From positions 1-64,000 of the forward strand of contig JAJTGR010000051.1 of the NCBI GenBank assembly GCA_021299375.1: 64,000 bases of DNA. The letters run 5' to 3'. The stretch's first letter is position 1; every line of letters starts with the position of its first letter. The stretch is from Gemmatimonadota bacterium (lineage in GTDB: Bacteria > Gemmatimonadota > Gemmatimonadetes > Gemmatimonadales > Gemmatimonadaceae). A program made the position numbers and the translations under genes. Under the pieces are notes generated by a model. The model saw only the letters and a program-made list of their open reading frames with translations. It did no database searches and had not been told where the DNA came from. Below, piece after piece: positions 1 through 10,661 of the stretch.

Positions 1-214
1 CCGCGCGAACGCTCGCGGCGGCTGTCCGGCGGGCGTTCACGGCGTTCTGCAGGGTGGGGTTATTGCGGCGCGCGAGGGTCAGCGCATCGGCAAGCGACAG
101 GACGGTGCCCTGACTCGGGCGGGGCGTCTGGGCCACGGCAAACCGTGGGGCCAGGGCCGAGGCCGCGGCGCCGAACGCAAGCGCGAGTGCGTGAAATCTC
201 ACCGAAGGTGTCAT
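1..214 (-). CDS. TolC-family outer membrane protein, N-terminal part (runs off window)
   Basis: Only the first 71 codons lie in the window; the gene continues past base 1. The start is ATG at 214. A signal peptide of about 29 residues ends in AVAQ. It is followed by LSLADALTLARRNNPTL and an Arg/Ala-rich helix. That pattern (S-L-x-x-A-L-x-x-A-x-x-x-N-P) is the usual mature start of TolC/OMF channel proteins, which form the outer-membrane duct of efflux and type I secretion systems. It lies 81 bp downstream of the secreted protein at 296..1024 on the same strand, so the two may be cotranscribed. The family call rests on this short N-terminal motif only; the inner-membrane and adaptor partners are not visible. 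Confidence 0.72.
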   Translation of the reverse strand, partial: MTPSVRFHALALAFGAAASALAPRFAVAQTPRPSQGTVLSLADALTLARRNNPTLQNAVNARRTAAASVRA

Positions 215-295
215 GAGCAAGAGCGCGGAGAAGGAGAAGGGACTGGGGGCATACGCGGAGTCCGGACCTACGGTTTCATTCAGGGTGACATTCGC

Positions 296-1024
296 TCATC
301 TGGGCACATCGTCGCGGAGGGCCTCGAGGCCGCGTCCCGGGATCCGGATGCGCAGCAGTTGCCCGTCCCGCTCGGCCCAGACCAGCCGGAGCTCACCGCT
401 GGCGGTCACGATCCGCCACCGTCGCGCCGGTCGGCGGGTTCCCGCGATACTGACCTCGTCGGCCTCGGCCTCGAGCACGATGCGCACGGCGCCCTGGGCA
501 TTGGCCACCGGGGTGAGGCTGGGGAGCGTGACCCCGCTGTCCACGGCGAGCGCGCGTGCCCGCACGAGCAAGGTGTGCTGCACGAAGCCGTCGTCTTCCA
601 CGACGACCGCGCCCGGGCGCAGCAGGTACTCGCGGGCCGCCTCCCCAGTCACACTGCGGGCAAGGGTGGCGAAGCGTCCTCGCACCCGCTGTCCCCCGAG
701 GCGCAACAGCAGCTCGGTGCCGCGCCGCTCCTCGACCGAATAGCGCACGGGTGTCCCGGCGGAGTCGGCTTCGAGTCGCATGGCGCTGCGGCGATCACCG
801 ATCGACGACTCGGCGCGCAGCTCGAGCGTGGCGCCGTCGCCCGCGTCTACGCGCTGGACCGAGAACTGCTCGCGCCCCACGCGCTGCCCATTCAGGAGGA
901 TGGTGAAGCTGCCGACGTCGAGGCGGGCCGGCGGCTGCGCGACCGGGACCCGCTCGGCGATGGCGGTCGCCATGGCGAGTGTCGCGGGCAGGAGCAGCAG
1001 GCGGTGCGCAGCGGGCCGGATCAT
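296..1024 (-). CDS. Secreted/periplasmic protein of unknown function
   Basis: This is a 242-residue product. I use the ATG at 1024 because it begins a clean signal peptide (MIRPAAHRLLLLPATLAMA, cleavage near VPVAQ). It also sits exactly 6 nt after a TATCTT box on the minus strand; the longer upstream extension is Arg-rich and lacks both signals. The mature part is predicted beta-rich, opens with GSFTILLNGQRVGREQF and has no catalytic motif that I recognise. It resembles periplasmic beta-sheet proteins that handle hydrophobic or sugar ligands, but that is only an impression from composition. It is divergent from the histidine kinase at 1092, with a 67-bp shared promoter region, and is followed by the TolC-like gene. 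Confidence 0.7.
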   Translation of the reverse strand: MIRPAAHRLLLLPATLAMATAIAERVPVAQPPARLDVGSFTILLNGQRVGREQFSVQRVDAGDGATLELRAESSIGDRRSAMRLEADSAGTPVRYSVEERRGTELLLRLGGQRVRGRFATLARSVTGEAAREYLLRPGAVVVEDDGFVQHTLLVRARALAVDSGVTLPSLTPVANAQGAVRIVLEAEADEVSIAGTRRPARRWRIVTASGELRLVWAERDGQLLRIRIPGRGLEALRDDVPR

Positions 1025-1030
1025 CTCCGC

Positions 1031-1036
1031 AAGATA
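1031..1036 (-). promoter_or_regulatory. TATCTT box, putative leaderless promoter of the 296..1024 gene
   Basis: On the minus strand TATCTT is followed by 6 nt (GCGGAG) and then the ATG at 1024. The spacing puts the expected transcription start at the start codon. GCGGAG directly abuts the ATG and is too close to serve as a ribosome binding site. Confidence 0.45.
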
Positions 1037-1079
1037 ACGCAGCGCGAGCGAACCCTTCGCCTCCGGGAACCCGCTGGGG

Positions 1080-1085
1080 TATTGT
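1080..1085 (+). promoter_or_regulatory. TATTGT box, putative leaderless promoter of the histidine kinase
   Basis: TATTGT ends 6 nt before the ATG at 1092, with no Shine-Dalgarno sequence between them. It forms a divergent pair with the box at 1031..1036. Confidence 0.42.
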
Positions 1086-1091
1086 GGGGCC

Positions 1092-4000
1092 ATGCCATCA
1101 CCTCGCGCGCCCGCCGTCTCCGATCGTTGGCCGACGGCCTGGGTTCTCAGCACATCCGCCGCCATCGTGGCGCTGGCCTACTGGCAGCAAAGCCCGGAGT
1201 GGGGGCGCCTCGCTGCCGTCGGCCTGACGACCGCCCTGTCGGCGTGGTTTACGGTCAGGGTGCATCGGCCGCGCGCCATGGCCATGGTGACCGTGGCCGC
1301 GCTGGCCGCCGCGCTGCTGCTCGCCGCGTCGGACACCGCCACCCTGGTCTCGATGCGACGCAACTGGCCCGCGTGGTCGGCCGCGGAACGGGAGGCGCGC
1401 GCCCAGCGGGTGGCGGAGAGCCTCACCGAAATCGCGGACGTGCTGCGGGCCGCCGTGCAATCGCCCCTCACGGATTCGGCCTTCGTGCGACAGGTGGCGT
1501 CGGGGGGCGCCGCGGCGGTGGCGCCGCCTCTCCAGCGCGGGATCGAGTCGGCCTTGCTGCTCTTTCGCCGGGACACCCTGGTCGCGCGCGCCGGGCAGTT
1601 GCACACCCCGGTCGCGCCCCTGGCGGCGCCCGGCCTGCGGTTGGTGGACGGGGCGTTCCACACATCGCTCGTGGCCCGGGCGCGATCGGCAGATGGGCGC
1701 ATCGAACTGGTCGCCACGGCGTTGCTGGCGTCGGCCCCGCCCGCCGATCGGTTCGCACGGAGCCTGCTGCAGGCGCTGCCCGGCGACGTCGACGGTGCCC
1801 ATACGATCATCGAATCGCCGGACAGCGTGCACGTGGATGCCGGGACCACGGTCGTGGTGGTGCCGGATGGGCCGCGCCGACTCGCGCGCGTCCGCGCCAC
1901 CACCTACACCGAGGGCGAGGCGCGGCTGGCCCTTGAACAGCGGGCGCGACTTCGCGCCAGCCTGGTGCTGGCCTTCGCGGTCGTGGCGTACCTGACCGTG
2001 GCGTGGCGGCGACCGGCGCGCACCGTCCAACGGTGGGCGGCCGCCGGGGCCGTTCTGGTGGCGGTGGCGTTGGCCCCGCTCTCCGGTCTGTCGAATCTGT
2101 CCTTGCTCTTCGACCCGGCCAGCTACTTCGCGCCGATGGGCGGCCCACTGACGTCGACCGTGGCGGCGCTGCTGGTGACCGCCACGCTCCTGCTGGCCAT
2201 GTTGCTCTTCATGCTGCGGACGCCGTTCCCGCGGCGCTCGCGCCTCACGACCGTCCTGCTCGTACTGCTGGGCGCCGCGTTGGCGATCGGGGGGCCGTAC
2301 CTGCTGCGCGATCTTGCGCGCGGCATCGCGGTGCCGGCGGCCGGCGCGGGCTTCGGCCTCTGGATCGCGTGGCAACTCGCGCTCGCCCTGGTCGCGGCGA
2401 CGATCCTGCTGGCCGGCGCCGCGTCCGGCCAGGCCGCATTGGGCGCCCGGCGCGGGGTGCCACCGGCGATCGCGCCGCTCATCGCCCTGAGTGCGGCGGT
2501 TCTCGCGCCGGTGTTGCTCGATGCGCCGGGCGTCTGGCCCTCGTGGTACCCGCTGCTTTGGGTGGCCGCCATCGCCGCCCTCGCCGTGACGCGCCGCGGA
2601 TTGCCGCAGGTGGTGGCGGCGGCCGTGGTGGCGGGCACGGGGGCCGTCACGCTGACGTGGGGGGCCACGGTCCGGGCGCGGACCGCACTCGCCCAGTACG
2701 ATCTCGAGCGTTTGCCGACCGTCGATGAAAACGCCCAGCGCCTCCTGGACCGCTTTGCCATCGCCCAACGCGACGAGAGGCGCCCCGCCCAGAGCGCCGG
2801 GGCCCTGCTGCGTCGCTACGCCGCGAGTGAACTCGCGCAGGCCGGCTACCCCGCGCGTCTGGCTCGCTGGGTACCGGACTCGGACACCGCCGTGTCGGTG
2901 CTCGCGCTGACCCCCGTGGCGGACTCGCAGAACCAGCAGGCGTATCTCGCCACCGTGGCACGCACGAGCGGCCAGGTGGAGTTGGGGTGGGTCAACTACG
3001 GCTTGGAGAGCTTCCTGCTGGCCGCGGTCCCCGCTCCCGATGGCGTCGTGACCACCATCGCGGTGCCACCGCGCACCCGGCTCCTCCAGTTCGATCCCTT
3101 CGCCGCCATCACCGGCGTCGCCGGGACCCGTGTTCGTGAAGACCCGTATCGGCTGAGCATTGGCGCGCCGATGGGCGCCGTTGACGGCCCGGCGAGCATC
3201 ACGTGGCGCCGGCGCGCGGATGCGCTGCACGGCGACGGTCTGGCAGGTGACCGACTGGCCCCGCAGCGGGTGCACGTGGAGATCGATCTCGGACGCCTCG
3301 AACGGCTGTTGCCCCGGGGCGCCCTGCTGGTGATGCTCGATGTGGTCGCCGTGCTGTGGCTCTGGTCGGTGACCGCGCTGGCCGACGGCGCGCTCGGGCG
3401 TCTCCTGCAGGTGCGTCGCGCACGCTGGTCGCGCTCGTATCGCGTCCGGCTCAGCGGTGCCCTGCTGACGTTCTTCATCGCGCCAGCGGCCATCTTTGCG
3501 CTGTGGGCATGGTACCGCCTGCAGGACGACGATCGCGCCGCACGCGAACTGCTTGTGCGTGAGACGCTGCGGGTGGCCGCCGCTGAGCAGGAGCAGCGCG
3601 TGCTTGGTACGGCCCCCTCGAGCACCGGCGCCCCGTTGTTCCTGTATCGGCACGGACTGCTCGCCACGGCGAGTGATCCGCTGCTCGACGCCCTCGCCCC
3701 CCTCGGGCGTCTGCTTCCCGGGACGCTCAACGGCGAGGACTTCGGGGCGGATGACATCTTCGCCACGCGCCGAGTGCAGGTGGGCGCCGTGCGCACTCTG
3801 GTCGGCTTTCGCCAGCTCGGGCGGACGGGGCTGGAGGGCGCGCGCGACGGCGTACTGGCCACGCCGGCCCGCGGCGATGAGTTCGCCCTCGATGCGCGAC
3901 GGGAAGACCTCGGCATCCTGGTGCTCTTCGCCACGATGCTCGGTGCCTTGGCGGCGATCTGGTCGAGCGGCGTCGCGGCCCGATCGCTGGCCCGTCCCGT

Positions 4001-5207
4001 CGGTGCCTTGCGCGAGGCGGCGTTGGCCATTGCGGCTGGCCGGGAGGCGCCGTCGCTGGGCACGGCCCCCGCCACCGAGTTTGCGCCCGTGTATCGCGCC
4101 TTCGGGCGCATGGCGAGTGACCTGGCCACCAGTCGCCGCGCGCTCGAAGCGGCGCAGCGACGCACGGCCGCCGTCCTGCAGCACGTGGCGAGCGGTGTCC
4201 TGGCTCTGCTCGACTCGGGCGCCATCAGTCTCGCCAATCCACGCGCCGAGGCGCTGCTGGGGCGCGCGGTGCGCGCGCCTGACGCCGGGCTGGACGCGCT
4301 GCCGGCCACCTTGCGACCACTCGTCGAACGGTGCCGCGCGTTTCTTGCCGGAACTGAGGACGAGCAGGCCTTCGAGCTCACCCTGCAGGGCCGCCAGCTG
4401 CAGGCGCGCCTCACGCGGCTGCCGTCCGGCGCCGTGCTGACGATCGACGACATCACGGACCTCGCGTCGGCACAGCGTGTGCTCGCGTGGGGCGAAATGG
4501 CGCGGCAGGTCGCGCACGAGATCAAGAACCCCCTCACGCCCATCCGGCTTGGCGTCCAGCACCTGCGTCGCGCCTACCGCGATGGTCGCGGCGACTTCGC
4601 GCAGATCCTTGAGACCAACGTCACGCGTGTGCTGGCCGAAATCGACCACCTCGATCAGATCGCGCGCGCGTTCAGCCGCTACGGTACCGCGCCGGCCAAC
4701 CGGACGCCGGCCGTGGCCGTCGACGTGCGGCAAGTGGCGCGCGATGTGCTGGCGCTGGAGCGCCTCGGCGATGGCGACGACCAGCGCGCGCCGGTCCATT
4801 GGCTGCTCGACGCGCCGGAAACCGGCGGGGCCACGCTACGGGCGTTGGCGCAGCCCGACGAGTTGCGCGAGGTGCTGCTCAACCTCCTCGAAAACGCCCG
4901 CCTTGCCGACGCGACGACCGTTCGGGTGCAAGTGCGGGACGAAGCCGGGCAGGTGCGCATCGACGTCATCGACGACGGCACGGGGATCGCCGCCGACGTG
5001 CTGCCGCAGATTTTCGAACCTCACTTCTCCACTCGGACCAGCGGCAGTGGGCTCGGGCTGGCCATCAGTCGACGCCTGATTGAAGGGTGGGGCGGTACCA
5101 TCGACGTGGCGAGTCGCGTCGGAGAGGGTACGACCGTGCGCATCGGACTCCGAGTGGCCGTACAGCGCGAGGCGGGAGCGGACGACGCGGCAGGACGGGA
5201 CGTCTGA
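1092..5207 (+). CDS. Large multi-pass membrane sensor histidine kinase (NtrY-like C-terminus)
   Basis: This 1371-residue protein is about twice the length of a typical NtrY. Two hydrophobic segments near the N-terminus are followed by an extracytoplasmic stretch. A block of about eight transmembrane helices lies around residues 280-540, then a second long extracytoplasmic region of about 200 residues, then further helices around 740-800 and 940. After that come a HAMP-like linker (about 957-1010), a PAS-like segment, and a HisKA domain with H-box VAHEIKNPLTPI (phospho-acceptor His near 1141). The HATPase has N-box LLNLLENAR (about 1262), G1 DDGTGIA (about 1294) and GSGLGLAISRRLIEGWGG. Family knowledge: it should autophosphorylate and pass phosphate to a response regulator. 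No receiver gene adjoins it. The nearest candidate is the NtrC-type regulator at 23724, so a partner is not established. The signal sensed is unknown. Confidence 0.93.
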   Translation: MPSPRAPAVSDRWPTAWVLSTSAAIVALAYWQQSPEWGRLAAVGLTTALSAWFTVRVHRPRAMAMVTVAALAAALLLAASDTATLVSMRRNWPAWSAAEREARAQRVAESLTEIADVLRAAVQSPLTDSAFVRQVASGGAAAVAPPLQRGIESALLLFRRDTLVARAGQLHTPVAPLAAPGLRLVDGAFHTSLVARARSADGRIELVATALLASAPPADRFARSLLQALPGDVDGAHTIIESPDSVHVDAGTTVVVVPDGPRRLARVRATTYTEGEARLALEQRARLRASLVLAFAVVAYLTVAWRRPARTVQRWAAAGAVLVAVALAPLSGLSNLSLLFDPASYFAPMGGPLTSTVAALLVTATLLLAMLLFMLRTPFPRRSRLTTVLLVLLGAALAIGGPYLLRDLARGIAVPAAGAGFGLWIAWQLALALVAATILLAGAASGQAALGARRGVPPAIAPLIALSAAVLAPVLLDAPGVWPSWYPLLWVAAIAALAVTRRGLPQVVAAAVVAGTGAVTLTWGATVRARTALAQYDLERLPTVDENAQRLLDRFAIAQRDERRPAQSAGALLRRYAASELAQAGYPARLARWVPDSDTAVSVLALTPVADSQNQQAYLATVARTSGQVELGWVNYGLESFLLAAVPAPDGVVTTIAVPPRTRLLQFDPFAAITGVAGTRVREDPYRLSIGAPMGAVDGPASITWRRRADALHGDGLAGDRLAPQRVHVEIDLGRLERLLPRGALLVMLDVVAVLWLWSVTALADGALGRLLQVRRARWSRSYRVRLSGALLTFFIAPAAIFALWAWYRLQDDDRAARELLVRETLRVAAAEQEQRVLGTAPSSTGAPLFLYRHGLLATASDPLLDALAPLGRLLPGTLNGEDFGADDIFATRRVQVGAVRTLVGFRQLGRTGLEGARDGVLATPARGDEFALDARREDLGILVLFATMLGALAAIWSSGVAARSLARPVGALREAALAIAAGREAPSLGTAPATEFAPVYRAFGRMASDLATSRRALEAAQRRTAAVLQHVASGVLALLDSGAISLANPRAEALLGRAVRAPDAGLDALPATLRPLVERCRAFLAGTEDEQAFELTLQGRQLQARLTRLPSGAVLTIDDITDLASAQRVLAWGEMARQVAHEIKNPLTPIRLGVQHLRRAYRDGRGDFAQILETNVTRVLAEIDHLDQIARAFSRYGTAPANRTPAVAVDVRQVARDVLALERLGDGDDQRAPVHWLLDAPETGGATLRALAQPDELREVLLNLLENARLADATTVRVQVRDEAGQVRIDVIDDGTGIAADVLPQIFEPHFSTRTSGSGLGLAISRRLIEGWGGTIDVASRVGEGTTVRIGLRVAVQREAGADDAAGRDV

Positions 5208-5210
5208 CGT

Positions 5211-5216
5211 TAGACT
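5211..5216 (+). promoter_or_regulatory. TAGACT box before the kinase gene
   Basis: TAGACT lies 5 nt before the ATG at 5222 in the 14-bp gap after the histidine kinase. It suggests that the Ser/Thr kinase gene has its own leaderless transcript in addition to any read-through. Confidence 0.38.
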
Positions 5217-5221
5217 ACGGC

Positions 5222-7003
<1,782 letters not shown>

Positions 7004-7042
7004 TCGGGCGTGGCCTGCGGGGGCGCGCGCACCTGTGTCGAC

Positions 7043-8326
7043 TCAGGCCGCCTGGGTCGGCGGGCGCGTTCCCGGCACGGGGGCGATCGATGCGCCCGAC
7101 ATGGTGCCTGGCACGGGGGCAGCGAAGCCGCGTGACGACGCCATGGCGGCGGCGACCGCGGCGACACTCGCCGGCACGGCCGTCGGCGCGAGCGTCGCCG
7201 GCTGACGCACGGGGCGGCTGGCCGGGGCGGTTGGCACCATCCGCATGACCTGACGCCGGCGCTTGCGAGCGTACAGCAGCTGGTCGGCTCGCGCGAGCAG
7301 CTCACACACCGTGGCCGGGTCGTTGGGCCGAACGCGCGTATGACCGATCGTCAGCGCCAGCGGCGTCGGCAACTCGCCGGATGCGTTGAGAATCGCGAGC
7401 CGTTCCTCGATCCGCCGCTGGATGATCCGGGCGCCGACGCCGTCGGCATCCAGCGCAAGCACCGTGAACTCGTCGCCGCCCAGCCGAGCGACCACGTCAC
7501 AGTCGCGCACGGTGGACTGCAGCACACGCGCCACGGCCACGAGGGCGCGATCGCCGACCGCGTGCCCATAGGTGTCGTTGAGCTGCTTGAAGCCATCCAT
7601 GTCGGCGTACATCACGACGGCGTCCTTGCCCTGGCGTCGGGCCAGCCGCAGTTGCTGGTCGGCGAGGGCCATGAACCCGCGGCGGTTGTAGAGCAGGGTC
7701 AGGTCGTCGGTGAGCGATGCCCTGCGGAGTCGCACCTCCTCGCGCTTCCGGATGGAGATGTCACGCACCGTGACGGCCACCCCGTCGCTGGTGGGCGTGG
7801 CCTGATGCAGAATCCAGCTGGCCGCCAGGCGTCGACGGTTGACCCGCACCTCCTCGACAAGCGGCGCGCCGACCGAGATCGCCTCGGCGTACCGGCCGAA
7901 GATCGTCTCCCCATTCCGGTGGCTCAGATCACGGCGGAGGCGCTGGCCGATGAGCGTTTCGCGATCGCCGTAGAGCAGATCGGCGCCCCGGCGATTGACA
8001 TCGGTGATCTCGAGATCCCGCACGTGTCCGTCGCGGTCGCGCACGGCACGCAGCAGAAAGACGCCGTCGACACTGGCCTGCATCGCTTCGTCCAGTCGAC
8101 GCATGCGCTCCCGCAGGCTGGCGTCGGCCGCCGTACGACGCTGCAGTTCACCGTGCAGTCGGCGCCAACCGGCGACCGTGACGGCGAGCGCCAACGCCGA
8201 CAGCAACGGGGTCGCACCGATCCCACCGTGCTGCTGCAGCCGCACGATGGCCGAGCCGACGATGACGGTGATGAGCGTGACGGCGACACACCAGAACGTG
8301 GTGCGTAGCGTGAGTCGGTCGAGCAT
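7043..8326 (-). CDS. Membrane-anchored PAS-GGDEF diguanylate cyclase
   Basis: The product is 427 residues. Two N-terminal transmembrane helices span about 10-30 and 38-55. A PAS/PAC-like sensor region follows at about 70-200, ending in a VRDISIRKREE linker. The GGDEF domain starts with LTDDLTLLYNRRGF, and the catalytic motif ARLGGDEF lies near residue 285, intact for making cyclic di-GMP from two GTP. An RxxD (RDCD) five residues before GGDEF matches the product-inhibition I-site. The last 60 residues after YARKRRR are Ala/Pro-rich and low complexity. The gene converges on the kinase at 5222 and has a sigma-54-type promoter upstream at 8421..8436, which suggests regulated expression by an enhancer-binding activator. 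Confidence 0.93.
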   Translation of the reverse strand: MLDRLTLRTTFWCVAVTLITVIVGSAIVRLQQHGGIGATPLLSALALAVTVAGWRRLHGELQRRTAADASLRERMRRLDEAMQASVDGVFLLRAVRDRDGHVRDLEITDVNRRGADLLYGDRETLIGQRLRRDLSHRNGETIFGRYAEAISVGAPLVEEVRVNRRRLAASWILHQATPTSDGVAVTVRDISIRKREEVRLRRASLTDDLTLLYNRRGFMALADQQLRLARRQGKDAVVMYADMDGFKQLNDTYGHAVGDRALVAVARVLQSTVRDCDVVARLGGDEFTVLALDADGVGARIIQRRIEERLAILNASGELPTPLALTIGHTRVRPNDPATVCELLARADQLLYARKRRRQVMRMVPTAPASRPVRQPATLAPTAVPASVAAVAAAMASSRGFAAPVPGTMSGASIAPVPGTRPPTQAA

Positions 8327-8420
8327 GGAAGGTCGGGAGTGGCCGGTGAGGATCCCCGCGTCGTCATCGGGCGGATCGATCCGCCACCACGGGCCATCCG
8401 CTGGTGGCGCCGTCTACTGG

Positions 8421-8436
8421 TGCAAACCTCATGCCA
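8421..8436 (-). promoter_or_regulatory. Sigma-54 (-24/-12) promoter for the diguanylate cyclase
   Basis: The minus strand reads TGGCATGAGGTTTGCA. This matches the sigma-54 consensus TGGCAYG-N4-TTGCW, with GG and GC dinucleotides exactly 10 nt apart. The predicted start is near 8410, giving a leader of about 84 nt before the cyclase ATG at 8326. A sigma-54 activator of the NtrC family is encoded at 23724 in the same window. Confidence 0.68.
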
Positions 8437-8487
8437 AACTCACAGCGCGGTGCCGCCGGCGGGCGGAACAGGCTCGCCGTGATGCTT

Positions 8488-8500
8488 CAAGATATTGATT
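8488..8500 (-). promoter_or_regulatory. IHF-like binding site upstream of the sigma-54 promoter
   Basis: On the minus strand AATCAATATCTTG matches the IHF consensus WATCAANNNNTTR at every fixed position. It lies in an AT-rich patch (8486..8515) inside otherwise GC-rich DNA, about 50-60 bp upstream of the -24 element. That is where a bend helps an enhancer-bound activator reach sigma-54 polymerase. Activator half-sites were not recognised. Confidence 0.5.
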
Positions 8501-8670
8501 TGCAGTAGCTTAGCTGACGTCTCCGACACCTCCTCCCGGGTGAGAGAACGCAAGCAGCTTTGTGATTGGCGTCGGCGGCGGCGGTACGCGGCCGGGGCAA
8601 ATCGACCGGGCGTACCCACGGCCTGGCTCGGCAAGAATGTCCGGGCACAGCAGGCCGACGTCGCCCGCTG

Positions 8671-10236
8671 TCACTCCGCACCAAGCAGCAGGCGCGCCTC
8701 CAGGGCGGCGTACCGGGTCTCGGACTCCCGGTCGGGCTTGAGCCGCGACACCAAGACGCCCGTGAGGAACGAGAGGGGAATGGTCACCAGCGCCGGGTTC
8801 TTGAGCGGAAAGATCGCGCTCGCCTTGTGCAGCAGATCGACCTGCACTGCTGGCGAAAGCGCGATCAACGCCAACGTGGTGGTGGTGCCCACCACCATGC
8901 TCGCCGCCGCGCCGGCGGTGCTCGTACGACGCCAGAACACGCTCAGCACTAGCGCCGGAAAGTTGGCACTCGCCGCAATGGCAAAGGCCAGCCCCACCAT
9001 GAACGCCACGTTCTGCCCCTTGAAGGCCACGCCCAGCCCGATGGCCACCAGCGCGAGGCCGATGGTGGCCAGTCGTGCCACCTGCAGTTCTTCGCCGGGC
9101 TTGGGGTGCCCCCGCCGGATGACGCTCGACCAGAGATCGTGCGAAATGGCCGCCGCGCCGGAGAGGGCCAGTCCGGCCACCACGGCCAGAATCGTCGCGA
9201 AGGCCACGGCGGCAATGAACCCGAGGAACGGACGCCCACCGAGTAATTCGGCCAGCATGGGTGCCGCCATGTTGCCGCCGGCGTCGATGCTCCGGATGGC
9301 GTCCGGCCCGACCAGTACCATGGCCCCGAAGCCCAGAACGAACGTCATCAGGTAGAACACACCGATCAGTCCCGTGGCGATGAAGACCGACGTGCGTGCG
9401 GCGCGCGCATCGGGCACGGTATAGAAACGCATGAGGATGTGAGGCAAGCCGGCGGTACCGAACATGAGCGCCAGTCCGAGGGAAATGGCGTCCCACGGGT
9501 TGGAGACCAGCTTGCCGGGGGCGAGCACGCCGGCGCCGTGCTGCCGGGCTGCCTCGGCAAAGAGCGCGCGCGGATCGAAGCCGAACTTCGAGAGCACCAG
9601 CAGCGCCAGGAGCGCCGCGCCACCGAGCAGCAGCACCGCCTTCACGATCTGCACCCAGGTGGTGGCGAGCATGCCGCCGAAGAGCACATAGGCCATCATC
9701 GCCGCGCCCACGATCATGACGGCCGTTTCGTACGGAATGCCGAAGAGCAGGCGGATGAGGCTGCCGGCCCCCACCATTTGCGCGATGAGATAGAACGCGA
9801 TGGTGGCGAGGGTGCCGTAGGCGGCGCTGATGCGTACCGGCACGGGATTCAGGCGCGCGGCCACCACGTCGGCGAAGGTGTAGCGCCCGAGGTTGCGCAG
9901 CGGCTCCGCGATGAGGAACAGCACCACGGGCCACCCGACCAGCCAGCCGGTGGAGTAGATGAGGCCATCGAACCCGCTCGTGGAGACGAGGCCGGCGATG
10001 CCGAGGAACGACGCGGCGCTCATGTAGTCGCCGGCGAGCGCGAAGCCGTTCTGCCCGGCGGTGACGGAGCGGCCGGCCGAGTAGAAATGGTCGGCAGTCT
10101 GGGTGCGCCGGGCGGCCCAGTAGGTGATCCCCAGCGTGATGGTGATGAACACGCCGAAGAAGGCAATCGCCACCGGGTCGGGCGTACCGAAGCTGGTGGT
10201 CGGGGCGGCCGCGGCGGCGCCAGGCTGCCCGTTCAC
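8671..10236 (-). CDS. actP: Sodium:solute symporter, acetate permease (ActP) type
   Basis: The product is 521 residues from GTG at 10236, which overlaps the stop of the DUF485 gene in a GTGA junction. This coupling decides the start. About 13 transmembrane segments are predicted in the SSS (solute:sodium symporter) pattern. Typical ActP-like stretches include FYSAGRSVTAGQNGFALAGD after helix 1, then SAASFLGIAGLV, and the long helix pair around GTAGLPHILMRFYTVPD. Family role: sodium-coupled uptake of acetate or other short monocarboxylates at the inner membrane. The DUF485 partner gene directly upstream is the usual companion of ActP, which supports the acetate/pyruvate-type assignment. The exact substrate cannot be read from the sequence. 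Confidence 0.9.
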   Translation of the reverse strand: MNGQPGAAAAAPTTSFGTPDPVAIAFFGVFITITLGITYWAARRTQTADHFYSAGRSVTAGQNGFALAGDYMSAASFLGIAGLVSTSGFDGLIYSTGWLVGWPVVLFLIAEPLRNLGRYTFADVVAARLNPVPVRISAAYGTLATIAFYLIAQMVGAGSLIRLLFGIPYETAVMIVGAAMMAYVLFGGMLATTWVQIVKAVLLLGGAALLALLVLSKFGFDPRALFAEAARQHGAGVLAPGKLVSNPWDAISLGLALMFGTAGLPHILMRFYTVPDARAARTSVFIATGLIGVFYLMTFVLGFGAMVLVGPDAIRSIDAGGNMAAPMLAELLGGRPFLGFIAAVAFATILAVVAGLALSGAAAISHDLWSSVIRRGHPKPGEELQVARLATIGLALVAIGLGVAFKGQNVAFMVGLAFAIAASANFPALVLSVFWRRTSTAGAAASMVVGTTTTLALIALSPAVQVDLLHKASAIFPLKNPALVTIPLSFLTGVLVSRLKPDRESETRYAALEARLLLGAE

Positions 10237-10556
10237 AGGCCTTCCTCCGCGTGGTGCACGCGGAGCGCAGCGAGGGCGGGGTCGTAGACCCGGTTGGCCC
10301 AGTGCACGTAGGTGTAGGTCAGGCCCCACGCGGCCACGATGACCAGCGCGCCGAGCACGATGCCGATGGACAGGCCGTCGGTTACGAGCCGAGCGAGGAA
10401 CGCGGGCCGGAACGCCACGAGGGCGATGAATCCGAAGTAGACCACGACCATGGCCGCGGTCAGTGCGGCGGCGACGCGCCAGCGATGGACGGCGACGCGC
10501 CGGGTGGCACGAAGGGCGCTGGCGGAAGGCGCCGGGGACTCGGAGGGAACGGTCAT
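10233..10556 (-). CDS. yjcH: DUF485 (YjcH-like) small membrane protein
   Basis: This 107-residue protein has two transmembrane helices (about 27-48 and 60-82) and a soluble tail. It has the size, topology and position of YjcH, which is encoded just before actP in many bacteria and is thought to assist the symporter. Its stop codon overlaps the symporter start by 3 nt, indicating translational coupling. A TACCTT box lies 8 nt before the ATG, with no clear ribosome binding site. Confidence 0.88.
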   Translation of the reverse strand: MTVPSESPAPSASALRATRRVAVHRWRVAAALTAAMVVVYFGFIALVAFRPAFLARLVTDGLSIGIVLGALVIVAAWGLTYTYVHWANRVYDPALAALRVHHAEEGL

Positions 10557-10661
10557 GGCGCGCGAAGGTACGGGCGGGTGATCTTATCCGGTAGTGTCGT
10601 TGGCGCGCCCCGGTCCAAGCGCTGCGCCGTTCTGCCTCTCCTCCGCCCCGTCGTCACACCC

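Larger units (their letters stand above)
8327..8670. other. Intergenic region between cyclase and symporter genes
   Basis: This is 344 bp with no convincing gene. It holds the sigma-54 element and IHF-like site described separately. The short open frames here have no Shine-Dalgarno sequence, no recognisable domain and high Arg content. The part from 8520 to 8670 shows no feature that I can name. Confidence 0.6.

Noticed and set aside
191-1936. Long plus-strand open frame over the first two genes
   Set aside because: It crosses the start of the histidine kinase in another frame and runs antisense to the secreted protein. Its composition is unlike a protein.
1098-4799. A 1233-codon open frame antisense to the histidine kinase
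   Set aside because: It is a by-product of high GC codon bias. It is Arg/Gly/His-rich with no domain, while the plus-strand kinase motifs are complete.
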